The notes beneath the pieces are model-generated. The model saw nothing but the letters and a program-made list of their open reading frames with translations, was not told the origin of the DNA and made no database searches. DNA of 64,000 nt, taken from contig NW_022098067.1 in NCBI RefSeq assembly GCF_002288925.2, positions 3,253,886-3,317,885 on the forward strand, written 5' to 3'. The stretch is from Delphinapterus leucas. Lineage: Eukaryota; Chordata; Mammalia; Artiodactyla; Monodontidae. Made by a program: the position numbers and the translations under genes. This document shows positions 10,370 to 21,112 of the stretch, in pieces (within the stretch, counting starts at the first letter, position 1; every line of letters begins with the position of its first letter).

Positions 10370-11640
10370 ATTGTGGTCCTGAAGGGGTGTTTTTATGTGG
10401 GAACATCCTTACATAAACTGCATTTGCCCAATGTCTTTGGTGCAAGGGCTGGATTTGATGCTGATGCCAGTCACCTCTTTCCTCAGGATGTGCTGGCAGC
10501 TGTCAACTTGATAGTGGGTGTGGTTGATGTTGGAGGAGCTAGAGCCTGTACAGGGTGTGAGGTGAGACTTGCTCTCTGCTCAGTGGCAGTCACAGTCTTG
10601 TCAGAGGTGGGGTCTGCTCTCACATTGCTGGAGCAGAATCCTTGAGGTTCAGGCTCAAGGTGGCTCTGTTCCCTTTAAGTGTTTCCTTTTCCTTCTCCCC
10701 ACACTGGAGTCTTTGTCCTGAAGGAGGGGAGTGCTGAAGTAAGTGAGGTTTGTGTGCTTCCAGTGGTCTGATGTAGGTGTCTGTGGCTCCTCTCAGACAT
10801 AGTCCAAGGTAGCATCTTTTCCCCTGTTGTGGACATTCCAGACCTAGTGCAAGGTTATGGCATGGAGCAGATGGGGCTGGAGCATTCTCTTGGCTGGGAC
10901 TGGGCATCAGGGCATTGTGGTCATGGGAATTGAAGAGGCTGTGCTGCCCTCAAAAGGTTGAGCTTCTGGGTCACGTTTCAGTAATCACCAAAAATGGCCA
11001 CCACTGCCCCACTTAGAGCACACCCCAGAGCCCAGGGGCAGCCTCTGCATTTCTAGATTGAATCATTTCCCAGGAACTGGCCTTTCTAGATCCAGTGCCA
11101 AGCTGTGGTGTGGAGTGAGTGGGGTCTCACTTTTACTCAGGTTGGTTTGGGGAGTGTGGTGAAGCCACAGCCACTAAGGCAGACATTTCTCTGTTCTGTC
11201 TGGTGGCAAGCCAGCACCCATGCACTGCTCCTCTTGAGTGGAGTTTAGGCTTCTCCAGCCTTTCTTTCTGCCCCAGTGGTTCTCCATGCAGCCACAGGGT
11301 CTTGTCTACTCTGCTTAGGACCCCAGGACTGGGCACCTCAGTCTGTGGTTAGACCCACCCATTTTACCCGGGTGGTCTTCCTTTTCCTCTTAGTTCTCTC
11401 CCAGGGGCAAAGGTCCCAACCTGATGCTTTTTTCCCCCTGTCCTACCAGATTATCTGGAAATGGAGTCTTTCTTACAGGCTTGGTTGTTTAGGAATACTT
11501 CTGCCAGTTTCCGGTTAATTTTCCATGAGAATTTTTCTACATGTAGATGTATTTTCGATATATTTGTTGGTTTGCAGGGGGCAGTGAGCTCCACGTCCTC
11601 TTACTTCTCCATATTGATCCCCTTCTCTCTTCAATTCTGT
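10370..11640 (-). mobile_element. 5' UTR of the antisense L1
   Basis: A GC-richer 1.27-kb block containing the internal-promoter region expected of an L1 5' UTR. The minus strand starts with sequence closely related to the starts of the L1s at 49780 and 62299 (gaagtaag(a/g)..., then a 'acatctacatgtagaa'-like segment near 11540). The short open frames on both strands here (for example 10373-10645 and 11119-11352) come from its base composition. Confidence 0.75.
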
Positions 11641-11704
11641 TTCTTGATTTTTGCTATGGATACTATGCAGGCACTAAAAGATTTTAATAGAGTTTATATT
11701 TACA

Positions 11705-11955
11705 ATTAATATCAGTGTAATACATTTTTTGCTGGTATTTATTCAAGCGAAGAAAAAAGCTGCATCCCTCTCTTCCTCCCTATTCTTCTTCCCACATCCC
11801 TCCACAACCATCATTTATCTAAGAAAATTCTGTCATGTTTTCTATGATTAGTGGTAAAGATCTTATGTACTTCCTAACACTAAACTTAATGTAGATTGTA
11901 AATATCTCAATTTACATTTTACTTAATTCTTTCTAACCATTCTCAGCTCACTCCA
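11705..11955. other. Unrecognised sequence between L1 and L2
   Basis: Short pyrimidine-rich stretch. Nothing recognised. Confidence 0.4.
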
Positions 11956-11959
11956 TGGA

Positions 11960-12540
11960 GACCAGTTTTTGCTCTACACTTCTGTTTCAAGCTCCTGACT
12001 CTCCTTCCACCTTCATACAGCATCCCTTCTAATTACCTTGCTTTTTCTCTTCTACTGTCAGCAAAGTCTTGAAAAGCAGTAGGAACTCACTGTCTGCATT
12101 TTCTCAACTTTCCTTCATTCCTCAGCCTCCTGCAGTTTGATTTTCTCCCCAGCCAAGCAGGTGAACCTGTTCTCATGAAGCTTAATGATGGCCTCAACCC
12201 AATGGAAACTTTTCAGTATTTACAATTTCAGGCTTCTCTAACACATTAGATTCTGTTGAACACCTTATATGTTTTGGCATTTTCTATTCCCTTGCCTTCA
12301 ATATCCCCATGCTCTCCTGAGCATATCGTTGCATAGTTTTGACTGCTTATTCTCTGTTTTCTTGGTGAAATTCTCCTCCTCTTCCCACTCTGTGATTCTT
12401 CCTGTGTTTCCATCCTTAATCTACTTTCCTCCACATGTTCTCCTTGTGTAACCTTATCCATGCTTATGATTTAAGTACCTAACATTCTTGAAAAAACATA
12501 ATGATGTCCCACTACCTACAGAATCATCTTCCTATCAGCC
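11960..12540 (+). mobile_element. L2 LINE ORF2 fragment
   Basis: Sense L2 reverse-transcriptase-region sequence in decayed form: 'cttctactgtcagcaaagtc', 'gatggcctcaacccaatgg', 'tctgttgaacaccttatat', 'ccccatgctctcctgagcat'. The order matches the L2 consensus as I know it. Diverged, with no frame left. Confidence 0.6.
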
Positions 12541-12544
12541 ACAT

Positions 12545-13030
12545 CACACATATTGAGCTCTTATTATGTGCAGGTCATATACTTACAACAAGACCCTCTA
12601 TATTTTTGACTCATTATTTGCTGTACACTGTTATTACTCTCATTAAATCTTTACTACAGCCCTTCAAGAAAGGGTTCATTGGGCTTCCCTGGTGGCACAG
12701 TGGTTGAGAGTCCACTTGCCAATGCAGGGACCATGGGTTCGTGTCCCGATCCGGGAAGATACCACATGCCGCGGAGCGGCTGGACCCGTGAGCCATGGCC
12801 ACTGAGGCTGCGCGTCCAGAGCCTGTGCTCCACAACGGAAGAGGCCACAACAGTGAGAGATCCGAGTACCACCAAAAAAAAAGGGTTCATTATTCCCATT
12901 GCTATAAAGAAACCCAGTGCCAAGCTCAAAGAATGTAAGTAAAATTTCCAGATAACCCTGTTCGTTATTGCAAAGACAAGATTGAGAATTGAGGTTTTTC
13001 TAACTCCATAATTTATAACCTTTCCATTAT
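12545..13030 (+). repeat. MIR remnant split by a SINE
   Basis: The 12545-12680 part ('attgagctcttattatgtgc', 'ttactacagccctt') and the 12892-13030 part ('attattcccattgctataaa', 'gaggtttttctaactccat') are the two halves of one MIR, separated by the SINE at 12681-12879. Confidence 0.65.
12681..12879 (+). mobile_element. CHR-type tRNA-derived SINE, short form
   Basis: Starts gggcttccctggtggcacag and ends in an A run. Target-site duplication aaagggttcatt lies at 12669-12680 and 12880-12891, so the ends are exact. It interrupts a MIR. The two 150/87-residue frames across it are read-through of SINE sequence. Confidence 0.95.
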
Positions 13031-13229
13031 CAATTTTACCTTTGTAGTCTTTATGCTCAAAGGGCTTACATTTTTTGCTACGTAGCATATATAAAAGTCT
13101 GAGATTCAAAGGTCTAAGTCATAAACTACCCCTTCACTGATCCCTGCATAATCATGCCCATTCCAACTTTCAAACATTTTTTGTCATGGAAGTGGTGAAG
13201 AATTATTCAATGCCTATCAAAACTTAAGT

Positions 13230-13500
13230 CATGTGTACATCTTTATCATGAAGCCCTCTTTAGATCTTCCTACTAATACTGAGTGCCACCTCCCAGTTCT
13301 GAACCATTAAAACCATTTTCTTTCAGCCCAAATTCTAGAATGCTTTATTTTGTTACTTCATCATTTCTTAGTTTGCTTGGGGGAGACCTCAAGTAAAGTT
13401 AGAAGCTTGTGGTGATTAAAGACTTGGGCTTTGCTGCAGTACATAGAAAAGTGCTAGCAGAGAACTACTGCTCAATAAATATATTCTTAATTTTATTGAA
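13230..13500 (+). mobile_element. Probable L2 3' end remnant
   Basis: 'catgaagccctctttagat', 'gctttattttgttacttcat' and the terminal 'tgctcaataaatatattc' fit an L2 3' end. Decayed and approximate. Confidence 0.45.
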
Positions 13501-14385
13501 TTTAAAGTTGAACTGAATTGCTTTGTGACCCATTTTAATGCTGTAAAATGGGGGGAAGTCTTAGTAATATAAAACTAATGCTGATTTGCAAGGAAAGCAA
13601 CAAATGATTGACTATACAAGTCTATAAGAGGAAGTGTTTTTGCAGCTATTCCAAGCTCAGTAAATCAAAAATAGCTTGCCAGATGTGACTCATACTTTTC
13701 TATAAAATTCATCATTTGCTACATTTAAAAAGCAAAGAAAGAATTTTATAAATAGCAGCACATAAAGAAAATTAGTCCTCTCTTCTATCTATCTATCTAC
13801 CTAATTAACATCATCTACCTTTAGATTTTCATATTTGTATAAAACACACTTGAGTATGGACATTGAGTTGAGATGAGAAAATTTTTAATTTCTGAACAAG
13901 TAGACTTTAATATATTAAGGATTTGTGATGTTGATTCAATAGCAATAAATGATTGAACTTGGTGACTTTTGAAGACTCTTCCAGTTCTATGATTCTGTGA
14001 TTCTGTTAATGTAGCATTTTTATACCTAGAGGTTAAATATTCAACAAAACTTAAATTCTGGATTAAACTTGATGACTTTCAGATGTAGCAAGCTCTACAT
14101 TGCAACTTGCCAGTCTCTTCATTATCTTTATACTAATTAACATTTATTTAATCCCTCAGATGATAGACCCTCTCCCCCTACACTGTCTCCTGTCCAGACA
14201 AACATCTACTTCACTTCTGTCACAAGAGTATATACCTTGAAAGTAATATTTTCAGTTCAGAATTATCCCATAAAACCATTTCAGTTATTAATTTATCTTA
14301 GAAACCTAGCCATATGAACCACAGTTTGAAAATACAATCTGTTTGTTTATGTTCTCATATATTGCCCACAGTCATATTTTATTAC
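13501..14385. other. Unrecognised AT-rich intergenic sequence
   Basis: No gene or named repeat recognised, apart from a short (ctat)n at about 13784-13800. Confidence 0.4.
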
Positions 14386-14387
14386 AG

Positions 14388-14641
14388 TGAATTTCAAAAC
14401 CTTGGTGTCTGTAAGATTCATGCGGGACGTAAAAATGTATGTTCCTAGTCTCTATTCCTCCCTTCTATCTATCTATCTATCTATCTATCTCTCTATCTAT
14501 CTATCTATCTATCTATTTCCCCAAAAGCTATTAGTTCTTGGGGAAAACTGAGATGTTTCAACTTTTAATAAGCACCCCGTGCAATTCTGATGTTGCTAAT
14601 ATGATTTTTTTTTCCTGAAACAAACTTTGAGAAACTCTGGT
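14388..14641. mobile_element. MER5-like hAT DNA-transposon remnant with internal (TATC)n
   Basis: The ends look like the MER5 group of non-autonomous hAT elements: 'aaccttggtgtctgtaagat' on the left and 'ctgatgttgctaatatga', 'aaactttgagaaactctgg' on the right. A tetranucleotide repeat has expanded in the middle. The family call is tentative because the terminal inverted repeats are decayed. Confidence 0.5.
14464..14516 (+). repeat. (TATC)n microsatellite
   Basis: About 13 tetranucleotide units with one ctc interruption near 14491. Likely polymorphic. Confidence 0.97.
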
Positions 14642-15019
14642 CCTTAATATTAACTATTTTATAACATCTTTATTGGAGTATAACTGCTTTACAATGGTGT
14701 GTTAGTTTCTGCTGTGTAACAAAGTGAATCAGCTATATGCATACATATATCCCCATATCCCCTCCCTCTTGCGTCTCCCTCCCTCCCTCCCTATCCCACC
14801 CATCCTGGTGGTCACAAAGCACGGAACTGATCTCCCTGTGCTATGTGGCTGCTTCCCACTAGCTATCTATTTTAAATTTGGTAGTATATATAAGTTCATG
14901 CCACTCTCTCACTTCATCCCAGCTTACCCTTCCCCCTCCCTATGTCCTCAAGTCCATTCTCTATGTCTACTTTTTTATTCCTGTTCTGCCCCTAGGTTCT
15001 ACAGAACCTTTATTTTCTT

Positions 15020-15517
15020 TTAGATTCCATATATATGTGTTAACATACGATATTTGTTTTTCTCTTTCTGACTTACTACACTCTGTATGACAGACTCTAG
15101 GTCCATCCACCTCACTACAAATAACTCAATTTTGTTTCTTTTTATGGCTGAGTAATATTCAATTGTATATATGTGCCATATCTTCTTTATCCATTCATCT
15201 GTTGATGGACACTTAGGTTGCTTCCATGTCCTGGCTATTGTAAATAGAAGTGCAATGAACATTGTGGTACATGACTCCTCTTTTTGAATTATGGTTTGGT
15301 CAGGGTATATGCCCAGTAGTGGGACTGCTGGGTCGTATGGTAGTTCTATTTTTAGTTTTTTAAGGAACCTCCATATGGTTCTCCATAGTGGCTGCATCAA
15401 TTTACCTTCCCACCCACAGTACAAGAGGGTTCCCTTTTCTCCAGACCCTCTCCAGAATTTATTGTTGGTAGATTTTTTGACGATGGCCATACTGACTGGT
15501 GTGAGGTGATACCTCAT
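15020..15517 (-). pseudogene. L1 ORF2 C-terminal domain, 165 codons
   Basis: The longest surviving piece of ORF2 coding sequence in the window. It runs from '[14 protein letters not shown]' through the Cys-rich segment '[20 protein letters not shown]', '[12 protein letters not shown]', '[20 protein letters not shown]' to the terminal 'MLTHIYGI', which is the natural ORF2 end. In the Cys/His cluster several ligands are lost (a Cys to Ser, the His to Tyr and a Cys to Gly relative to the usual L1 pattern), so the nucleic-acid-binding knuckle is probably inactive. No start or promoter of its own. Confidence 0.9.
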
Positions 15518-15804
15518 TGTAGTTTTGATTTACATTTCTCTAATGATTAGTGACGTTAAGCATCCTTTCATGTGTTTGTTTGCAATCTGTATATCCTCTT
15601 TGGAGAAATGTCTATTTAGATCTTCTGCCCAGTTTTGGATTCAGTTGTTTGTTTTATTGATATTGAGTTGCATGTGTTGCCTGTAAATTTTGGAGGTTAA
15701 TCCTTTGTCAGTTCCTTCATTTGCAAATATTTTCTTCCATTGTGAGGGTTGTCTTTTCGTCTTGTTGAGGGTTTCCTTTGCTGTGCAAAACCTCTTAAGT
15801 TTCA

Positions 15805-16074
15805 TTAGGTCCATTTGTTTATTTTTGCTTTTATTTCCGTTTCTTTAGGAAGTGTGTTAAAAATGATCTTTATGTGATTTATGTCATAGAGTGTTCTGCC
15901 TATGTTTTCCTCTAAGAGTTTTGTAGTGTCTGGCCTTACATTTAGGTCTTTAATACATTTTGAGTTTATTTTTGTGTATGAAGTTAGGGAGTATCCTAAT
16001 TTCATTCTTTTACATGTACCTGTCCAGTTTTCCCAGCACCACTTACTGAAGAGAAGAGGCTGTCTTTTCCCCAC
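15805..16074 (-). pseudogene. L1 ORF2 fragment upstream of the C-terminal domain
   Basis: An 89-codon frame reading '[23 protein letters not shown]', the conserved segment between the RT and the C-terminal Cys-rich domain. A frameshift separates it from the 15020-15517 fragment. Confidence 0.85.
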
Positions 16075-16355
16075 TATATATTCTTGACTCCTTTATCAAA
16101 GATAAGTTGACCATATGTGTGTGGGTTTGTCTTTGGGCTTTCTATCCTGTTCCACTGATCTATATTTCTGTTTTTGTGCCACTACAATACTTTCTTGATT
16201 ACAGTATCTTCGTAGTATAGTCTGAAATCTGGGAGCCTGATTCCTCCAGCTCCATTTTTCTTTCTCAAGATTGCTTTGGCTATTCAGGGTCTTTTGTGTT
16301 TCCATACAAATTGTGAAATTTTTTGTTCTAGTTCTGTGAAAAATGCCATTGCTAT

Positions 16356-16575
16356 TTTTTGTTTTTGTTTTGTTTTGTTTTTTGCAATGTGCAGGCCTCT
16401 CACAGTTTTGGCCTCTCCCTTTGTGGAGCACAGGCTCCGGACACGCGGGCTCAGCGGCCACGGCTCATGGGCCCAGCTGCTCCGTGGCATGTGGGATCTT
16501 CCCGGACCGGGGCACGAACCTATGTCTCCTGCATCGGCAGGCAGACTCTCAACCACTGTGCCACCAGGGAAGCTC
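16356..16575 (-). mobile_element. CHR-type tRNA-derived SINE, short form, inside L1
   Basis: Antisense copy: T-rich tail at 16356-16383, tRNA-like head ending at 16575. Duplication tgccattgctat (16344-16355) versus taccatggctat (16576-16587) is 10 of 12. It is inserted in the antisense L1 ORF2, giving an order of L1 first, SINE second. Confidence 0.93.
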
Positions 16576-16671
16576 TACCATGGCTATCTTGATAGGGATT
16601 GCATTGAATCTGTAGATTGCTTTGGGTAGTATAGTCATTTTCACATTGTTGATTCTTCCTTAATATTTACT

Positions 16672-17560
16672 CTTGATAACTCTTTTCATGCTGAATAATT
16701 TAATTTTACCAGAAAATATCAAATATCACAGAATTTGTTTTAACTTTAGAAATTGTTTTGTGTGCAATGACATGATACTTTTATGATTATAAAGATGCCC
16801 TCTTTCAACCCAAAATTATATGCTGAATATTGCATTATGAAATCATGTCGAAATACTCATAAAATTGTTCACAATCTTATATAACATATTTTTCAATGTT
16901 AAAGACTTCGTTGATAAGCTAGCTGTAATCACTGTATTACATAATTTCTAGTTAACTCCTTGTTAAAAATGGATCTCTCAGGCACCCTGATGTCAACAGA
17001 CATAAGAACACAATCTGGAATATTACCTTACAAGATAAAGTGATTTTTAATGAAGTACCTTTGGTAATTCAGCATCTAAATCTACTGACTGGTATCCAAA
17101 AGAGACATGCCTAATCACAAACTATAGTCCACAGAAAACCATATTACAACATATTTCTGGGTTACTTCAAGACTAATTTGTAATGCCCTTAGTTCAAATA
17201 GCTAAGTTAATTAAAGCACCAAAATTCAGAAATAAGGGATAAAAAGAGCTCCCATCAGGGAAGATTAGATTAATGTAATTTTCAAATTAAAATAAGTTTG
17301 GAGACTGTCCAGTCTCATTTGCTTTACAAGGTAGGAATTTCTTTTTTTAAATCAGCCATTCTCTAAATCTATTAAGGGACAGGAAAGGATCTACTTTTCT
17401 TTTTCTTTTTTTTTTTTGAGACGGTCTCATCTCCTGATGGACAGCAATAATTATTAGAACTATGTTCCTTATATTTAACCAAAATCAATATTCTTGTAAT
17501 TTTGTAGCTTGAATTTATCATGGAATAGTTCTGCTTCTTATTTCACATGACAGCAGGAGA
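16672..17560. other. Unrecognised AT-rich intergenic sequence
   Basis: No gene. A T-rich run near 17398-17417 is followed by gagacggtctc, a short inverted repeat; I do not read this as a mobile element. Confidence 0.4.
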
Positions 17561-17572
17561 AAATGTGGGGTT

Positions 17573-17793
17573 ATTTTTGGTCTTTTTTGTTTTTGTTTTT
17601 TGCAGTACGCAGGCCTCTCACTATTGTGGACTCTCCTGTTGCGGAGCACAGGCTCCGGACGCGCAGGCTCAGCGGCCATGTCTCACGGGCCTAGCCACTC
17701 CGCGGCATGTAGGATCTTTCCGGACCAGGGCACGAACCCGTGTCCCCTGCATCGGCAGGTGGACTCTCAACTACTGTGCCACCAGGGAAGCCC
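17573..17793 (-). mobile_element. CHR-type tRNA-derived SINE, short form
   Basis: Antisense copy with a perfect 12-bp duplication aaatgtggggtt at 17561-17572 and 17794-17805. Several CpGs are retained in the body, suggesting a fairly recent insertion. Confidence 0.95.
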
Positions 17794-17864
17794 AAATGTG
17801 GGGTTTTGTAGGCTGGGCTAAAGTAACTTCTATTTTGTCTTCTGTCTTAGATGTTTGAAATGTA

Positions 17865-18062
17865 TTAGGAATTTTTCTCCTCATTTGATCCTATGAGGAA
17901 GGTATTATCCCCCTCTTCTCTCATTTTATAGACAAAAGGAATGAGACTTAGAGAAGTTAAGCAACTTGTCTTTGGTCACAGTTTATAAGGATGGGAGTCA
18001 AACTAGAACAAAGATCTTCAATCCAGCTCATACTTTTAGCATTCTAAATTGTCTAATGTATT
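17865..18062 (+). repeat. MIR SINE remnant
   Basis: 'ctatgaggaaggtattatcc', 'cattttatagacaaaaggaa', 'gagaagttaagcaacttgtc' and 'ggagtcaaactagaaca' follow the MIR order. Confidence 0.78.
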
Positions 18063-18084
18063 GAACACTGTCATTTAACCTTGA

Positions 18085-18562
18085 CTTCTTGCACATCTAT
18101 TGTGTGCAGGCATGTTAAGTACTGAAAATATAATTAATAAAAAATCACATGGTTTCTGGTCTCAAAAACTTTAAATCACCTTTAAGGTGATTATTTGATT
18201 CATTTTACATTAAATGATAACAGATTTCAGGGGAATTTCTTAAAAGAAATACAAACATTTTTGGCAACCTAATGTCTGTAATCTCTACAGACAGTGTGTT
18301 GGGTATTTGGCTCATGGCATTGAACATGATAGGTACAGTTTATGCTCTTCTATATCTAAGAGAGTTGGGTAAAAGATACAAGCTCAACAAATAAATGTAG
18401 GAGTATAATGAAACCACAGAAACATATGACATAGGGAATTTACCTAGTTTGGGAGGTTAGGAAAAGGCTCCTGAAGTACCTGCTAAACAGCCTTAGGCCT
18501 AAAGAATGAATTTAATGAAAACTGGGAAGGAAGAGCATTCGAGGCAAAAAGCCTACGATGTG
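18085..18562 (-). mobile_element. L2 LINE 3' end, antisense
   Basis: Antisense L2 motif order: 'tctattgtgtgcaggcatg' at the 3' end, then 'tcaacaaataaatgtagga', 'gttaggaaaaggctcctga' and 'ggaagagcattcgaggcaa'. Strongly decayed. Confidence 0.6.
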
Positions 18563-19200
18563 TTAAGACTGAAGATTAGGAAGTGTATGGTATGAATGTT
18601 TGGCATCCCATGCTTGTTTGGCAGAAAGCACAGCATCAGCATATACTGAACTGTCACTTGCTTTGGCATGCATTCTCAATATATTCCACACTTTTAATAT
18701 CCTTTTGTTTGCTGATGTGCCTACTGCAAGTTTTATCAATTACTCAAGATATTATGCATTTCATTATAGCCACAAAAATTAAGTAGATTTGACATGCAAG
18801 TTTCCACTTAAATGTGAATAAAGAAAGTTATGATTTGATTTTGAAATTGAAATATACTAGAGATGAAATATCACTGATTTAGTAAGAGAAATTGATATAT
18901 TTTTCACTTGTGCACAGTGTAGACTTGGAAAATTACATATCCTTTTTGGACATCATTTTCCCAATCTATTAAATAAGAATTCAGAAAAATTTGTATAGAA
19001 TTTTTAAAAAGTTGTTCTAGAATTAAAAGTCCATGTATATGTTTTAATCTTTATCTAAGATTTTAAGTGAGTGAAGTATATAAACTACCTTACATATAAA
19101 AGTTATTTAATTAATACTATTACATAATTTCAAATGCCAAGCTTTTTCTAAGAGCAAAAAGAAAGGTGCTTTCTATTGATATGTGTCAATGATTATTATG
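18563..19200. other. Unrecognised AT-rich intergenic sequence
   Basis: Nothing recognised. The two short frames at 18583-18786 overlap each other in different phases and have no family resemblance. Confidence 0.4.
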
Positions 19201-19204
19201 TTTT

Positions 19205-19450
19205 TCGTGAATGTAATAATGACAGTAAACATTTATACAATACTTACCATGTCCTAGACATTGCTTTAAGTGCTTTTCATTTATTAACTCTAAATTCTCA
19301 CATCTCCTCAAAGGAGGTACTAATGTTAACATTATATAATAATGAAGGAACTGAGGCATAGAGAGATAAAGTAACTTAACTTTCTAATGATCACAATCAG
19401 AATTATGAATTTTAATTCTTGTGCTACTGTGTCTACACTTGACTACTATA
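19205..19450 (+). repeat. MIR SINE remnant
   Basis: 'acaatacttaccatgtccta', 'aagtgcttttcatttattaa', 'aggaactgaggcatagagag' and a decayed 3' part ending 'cttgtgctactgtgtctaca'. Confidence 0.8.
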
Positions 19451-19960
19451 CTATGTTTTATTGCTGCAAAATTTACTAGTGAAGCATCAGAGAGAGCAGC
19501 ATTGTTTGTTTAAGAACTAATACAGGAGTTATGAGGTCTATTCTTTAGACTAGAGGTGATCTTGGAGAGGTCATGTCATCTCTCAGGCCTGTCTCAGATA
19601 TCTCAAAACCAAGATTTAGGAACTGAAATAATTCATCTTGTTTTCTTCTACACTTTCAGAAGATGGCTTGCATCTAATAGTTGGGTTCTTGAAGCCTGTA
19701 ATCAAATAATTAAGATAGATCTTAATTTACTGAAATAAAAATAAGTGAATGTATAGCAAATTCTTATTTCTTAATTCTCTAATTATAAATACTAGAATGT
19801 AAGAGCAGATGAAATATTATTGAACTCATTATCAAATACTTATTTTAATTTATAACAGTATTTGTTATATTACAAACATACAAAGAGCATTAAAACTTTC
19901 ATTTGCTGATATCTTTAACAAGATTGAAAACTAAATTAGGTGATTTTTAAGCCCTTATAG
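19451..19960. other. Unrecognised intergenic sequence
   Basis: About 500 bp with nothing recognised. Confidence 0.4.
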
Positions 19961-19964
19961 TTTT

Positions 19965-20412
19965 TTAGTAGTTAGTCTTCAAATAGGGCTCCCAAATAAA
20001 CTATACTTCCAAGAAATTTTGTAGCTCTCTTCCCTAATTCTGAGACAATCCTTTTAACAAATTGAATGTGACTCAGTCAGGCCTCTTGGTATACCCACTC
20101 TTGGAGCCCTGAGCATCATGGAAGAAGTCCAACTACCCACTGAACAGAAATTCTGAGGACCAGAGGGTGAGAATCTGAGCTCAGGTTTCCAGTGGCCCCA
20201 CTAAGATCCCAGCTATGTGAATGGAGCCTTCTTGGACTCTTCCAGATTAGACCAACTATCAGCTAAATACTATTGAGTAAACCCAGTTGCCATTATGTGG
20301 AACAAAATATCAGCCATCTGAGTATCCACCAAATCATGAGATTAATAAAAAGAGTGCTATTTTAAGCCTCTAGGTTTTAGGGTAGTTACACAGAAACAGA
20401 TAAATGAACAAT
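19965..20412 (+). mobile_element. Probable old LTR remnant (ERVL-MaLR-like)
   Basis: The 3' part, 'ttttaagcctctaggtttta' then 'gtagttacacagaaacagat', is the kind of end seen in old mammalian MaLR-type LTRs, and the preceding 'gagcctggctcttctt'-like region fits loosely. The left limit and subfamily are uncertain. Non-coding. Confidence 0.4.
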
Positions 20413-20534
20413 TCTAAAGGCAAATGATTCAATACATTATAAAGTCATCACTTTATTATCAGATTTTACCTCAATTTGTTCAACAAGTGGCCCTGGTCAA
20501 AATGATGATGATGGTGAAGCTCAATAAAAGTATC

Positions 20535-20700
20535 CAGCAATGAGTTTGGAGTCAGAAGTAATTCCAACCTTAGTATATAATAAAGTCTGTGACAAACCAC
20601 TCTTTTAACCTCATCTACAAAATAAGAATAATACTACTTATCTCATAAAGGATTAAATATAATATTATACACAAAAGATATAATTATTATTAGTAGTTGT
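20535..20700 (+). repeat. MIR SINE remnant
   Basis: 'gagtttggagtcagaagtaa', 'ctcatctacaaaataagaa', 'tctcataaaggattaaatat' follow the second half of a MIR. Confidence 0.65.
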
Positions 20701-20704
20701 TATA

Positions 20705-21112
20705 AGTAAAATTGTGTTCCTCAAAATTCATATGTTAACCCTTGTACTTGGGAATGTGACTTTATTTAGAAATAGGGTTGTTGCAGATGTATTATAATTA
20801 GTTAAGTTAAAGTCATACTGGATTAAGGTAGACCTCTAATCCAATACAACTGATATTCTTATAAAAAGGAAAAATTTGGACATAGATGCATGGTAGAGGG
20901 AAGATGATGTGAAGAGACATAGGGAAAAAACCAGTTCAAGCCAAAAAGAGTGGCCTAGAGCAAGTCCTTCTATCAAAGGCTTCAGGAATAACCAACTCTG
21001 CCAACACCTTGATTTCAAATTTTTAACTTCCAGAGTGATGAGAGAGTAAGTTTGCTTTTTAAGAGCCACCAATTTATGGTATTTTGGTATGGCAGCTCTA
21101 GCAAGCTAATAT
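20705..21112 (+). mobile_element. MLT1-type LTR (ERVL-MaLR)
   Basis: Sense MLT1 order: 'ttcctcaaaattcatatgtt', 'gtgactttatttagaaatag', 'cctctaatccaatacaact', 'ccaacaccttgatttcaaa', 'cttccagagtgatgagagag', 'tttatggtattttggtatgg' and the terminal 'gcaagctaatata'. It is a solo LTR with no internal retroviral genes nearby. Old and diverged. Confidence 0.78.

Larger units (their letters stand above)
5545..11640 (-). mobile_element. Antisense L1 reaching its 5' end, internally deleted and twice interrupted
   Basis: Read on the minus strand, 11640 down to about 10370 is a GC-rich 5' UTR; its first bases, read in antisense at 11605-11640, resemble the starts of the two other 5' UTRs in this window. 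About 10340-10155 is the ORF1 N-terminus and about 9240-8885 the central part of ORF1. At about 8880 the sequence jumps straight into the reverse-transcriptase half of ORF2, so the ORF1 C-terminus and the ORF2 endonuclease are missing. ORF2 and the 3' UTR continue to 5545. A SINE (7758-8111) and a sense L1 piece (about 9264-10150) are inserted. The FADD catalytic motif is still encoded at 7537-7548, but the frames are broken throughout. Confidence 0.88.
14656..16656 (-). mobile_element. 5'-truncated L1, antisense
   Basis: Antisense 3' UTR begins 'ataacatctttattggagta', followed by the ORF2 C-terminal half up to 'gcattgaatctgtagattgc', where it is truncated. Target-site duplication tccttaatattaact (14641-14655) versus tccttaatatttact (16657-16671) differs at one base. 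A SINE (16356-16575) is inserted near its 5' end. Two long remnants of ORF2 remain open (15020-15517 and 15805-16074). Confidence 0.93.

Noticed and set aside
10373..11352. Several GC-rich open frames on both strands that might suggest exons
   Set aside because: The block is the 5' UTR of the antisense L1, and its composition accounts for the frames.
12654..13109. 151-codon minus-strand open frame
   Set aside because: Most of it is antisense SINE (12681-12879) joined to MIR and unique sequence. It cannot be a conserved protein.
17398..17440. T run followed by gagacggtctc, which recalls the end of a primate Alu read in antisense
   Set aside because: The similarity stops after about a dozen bases, no Alu body follows, and cetaceans lack Alu.
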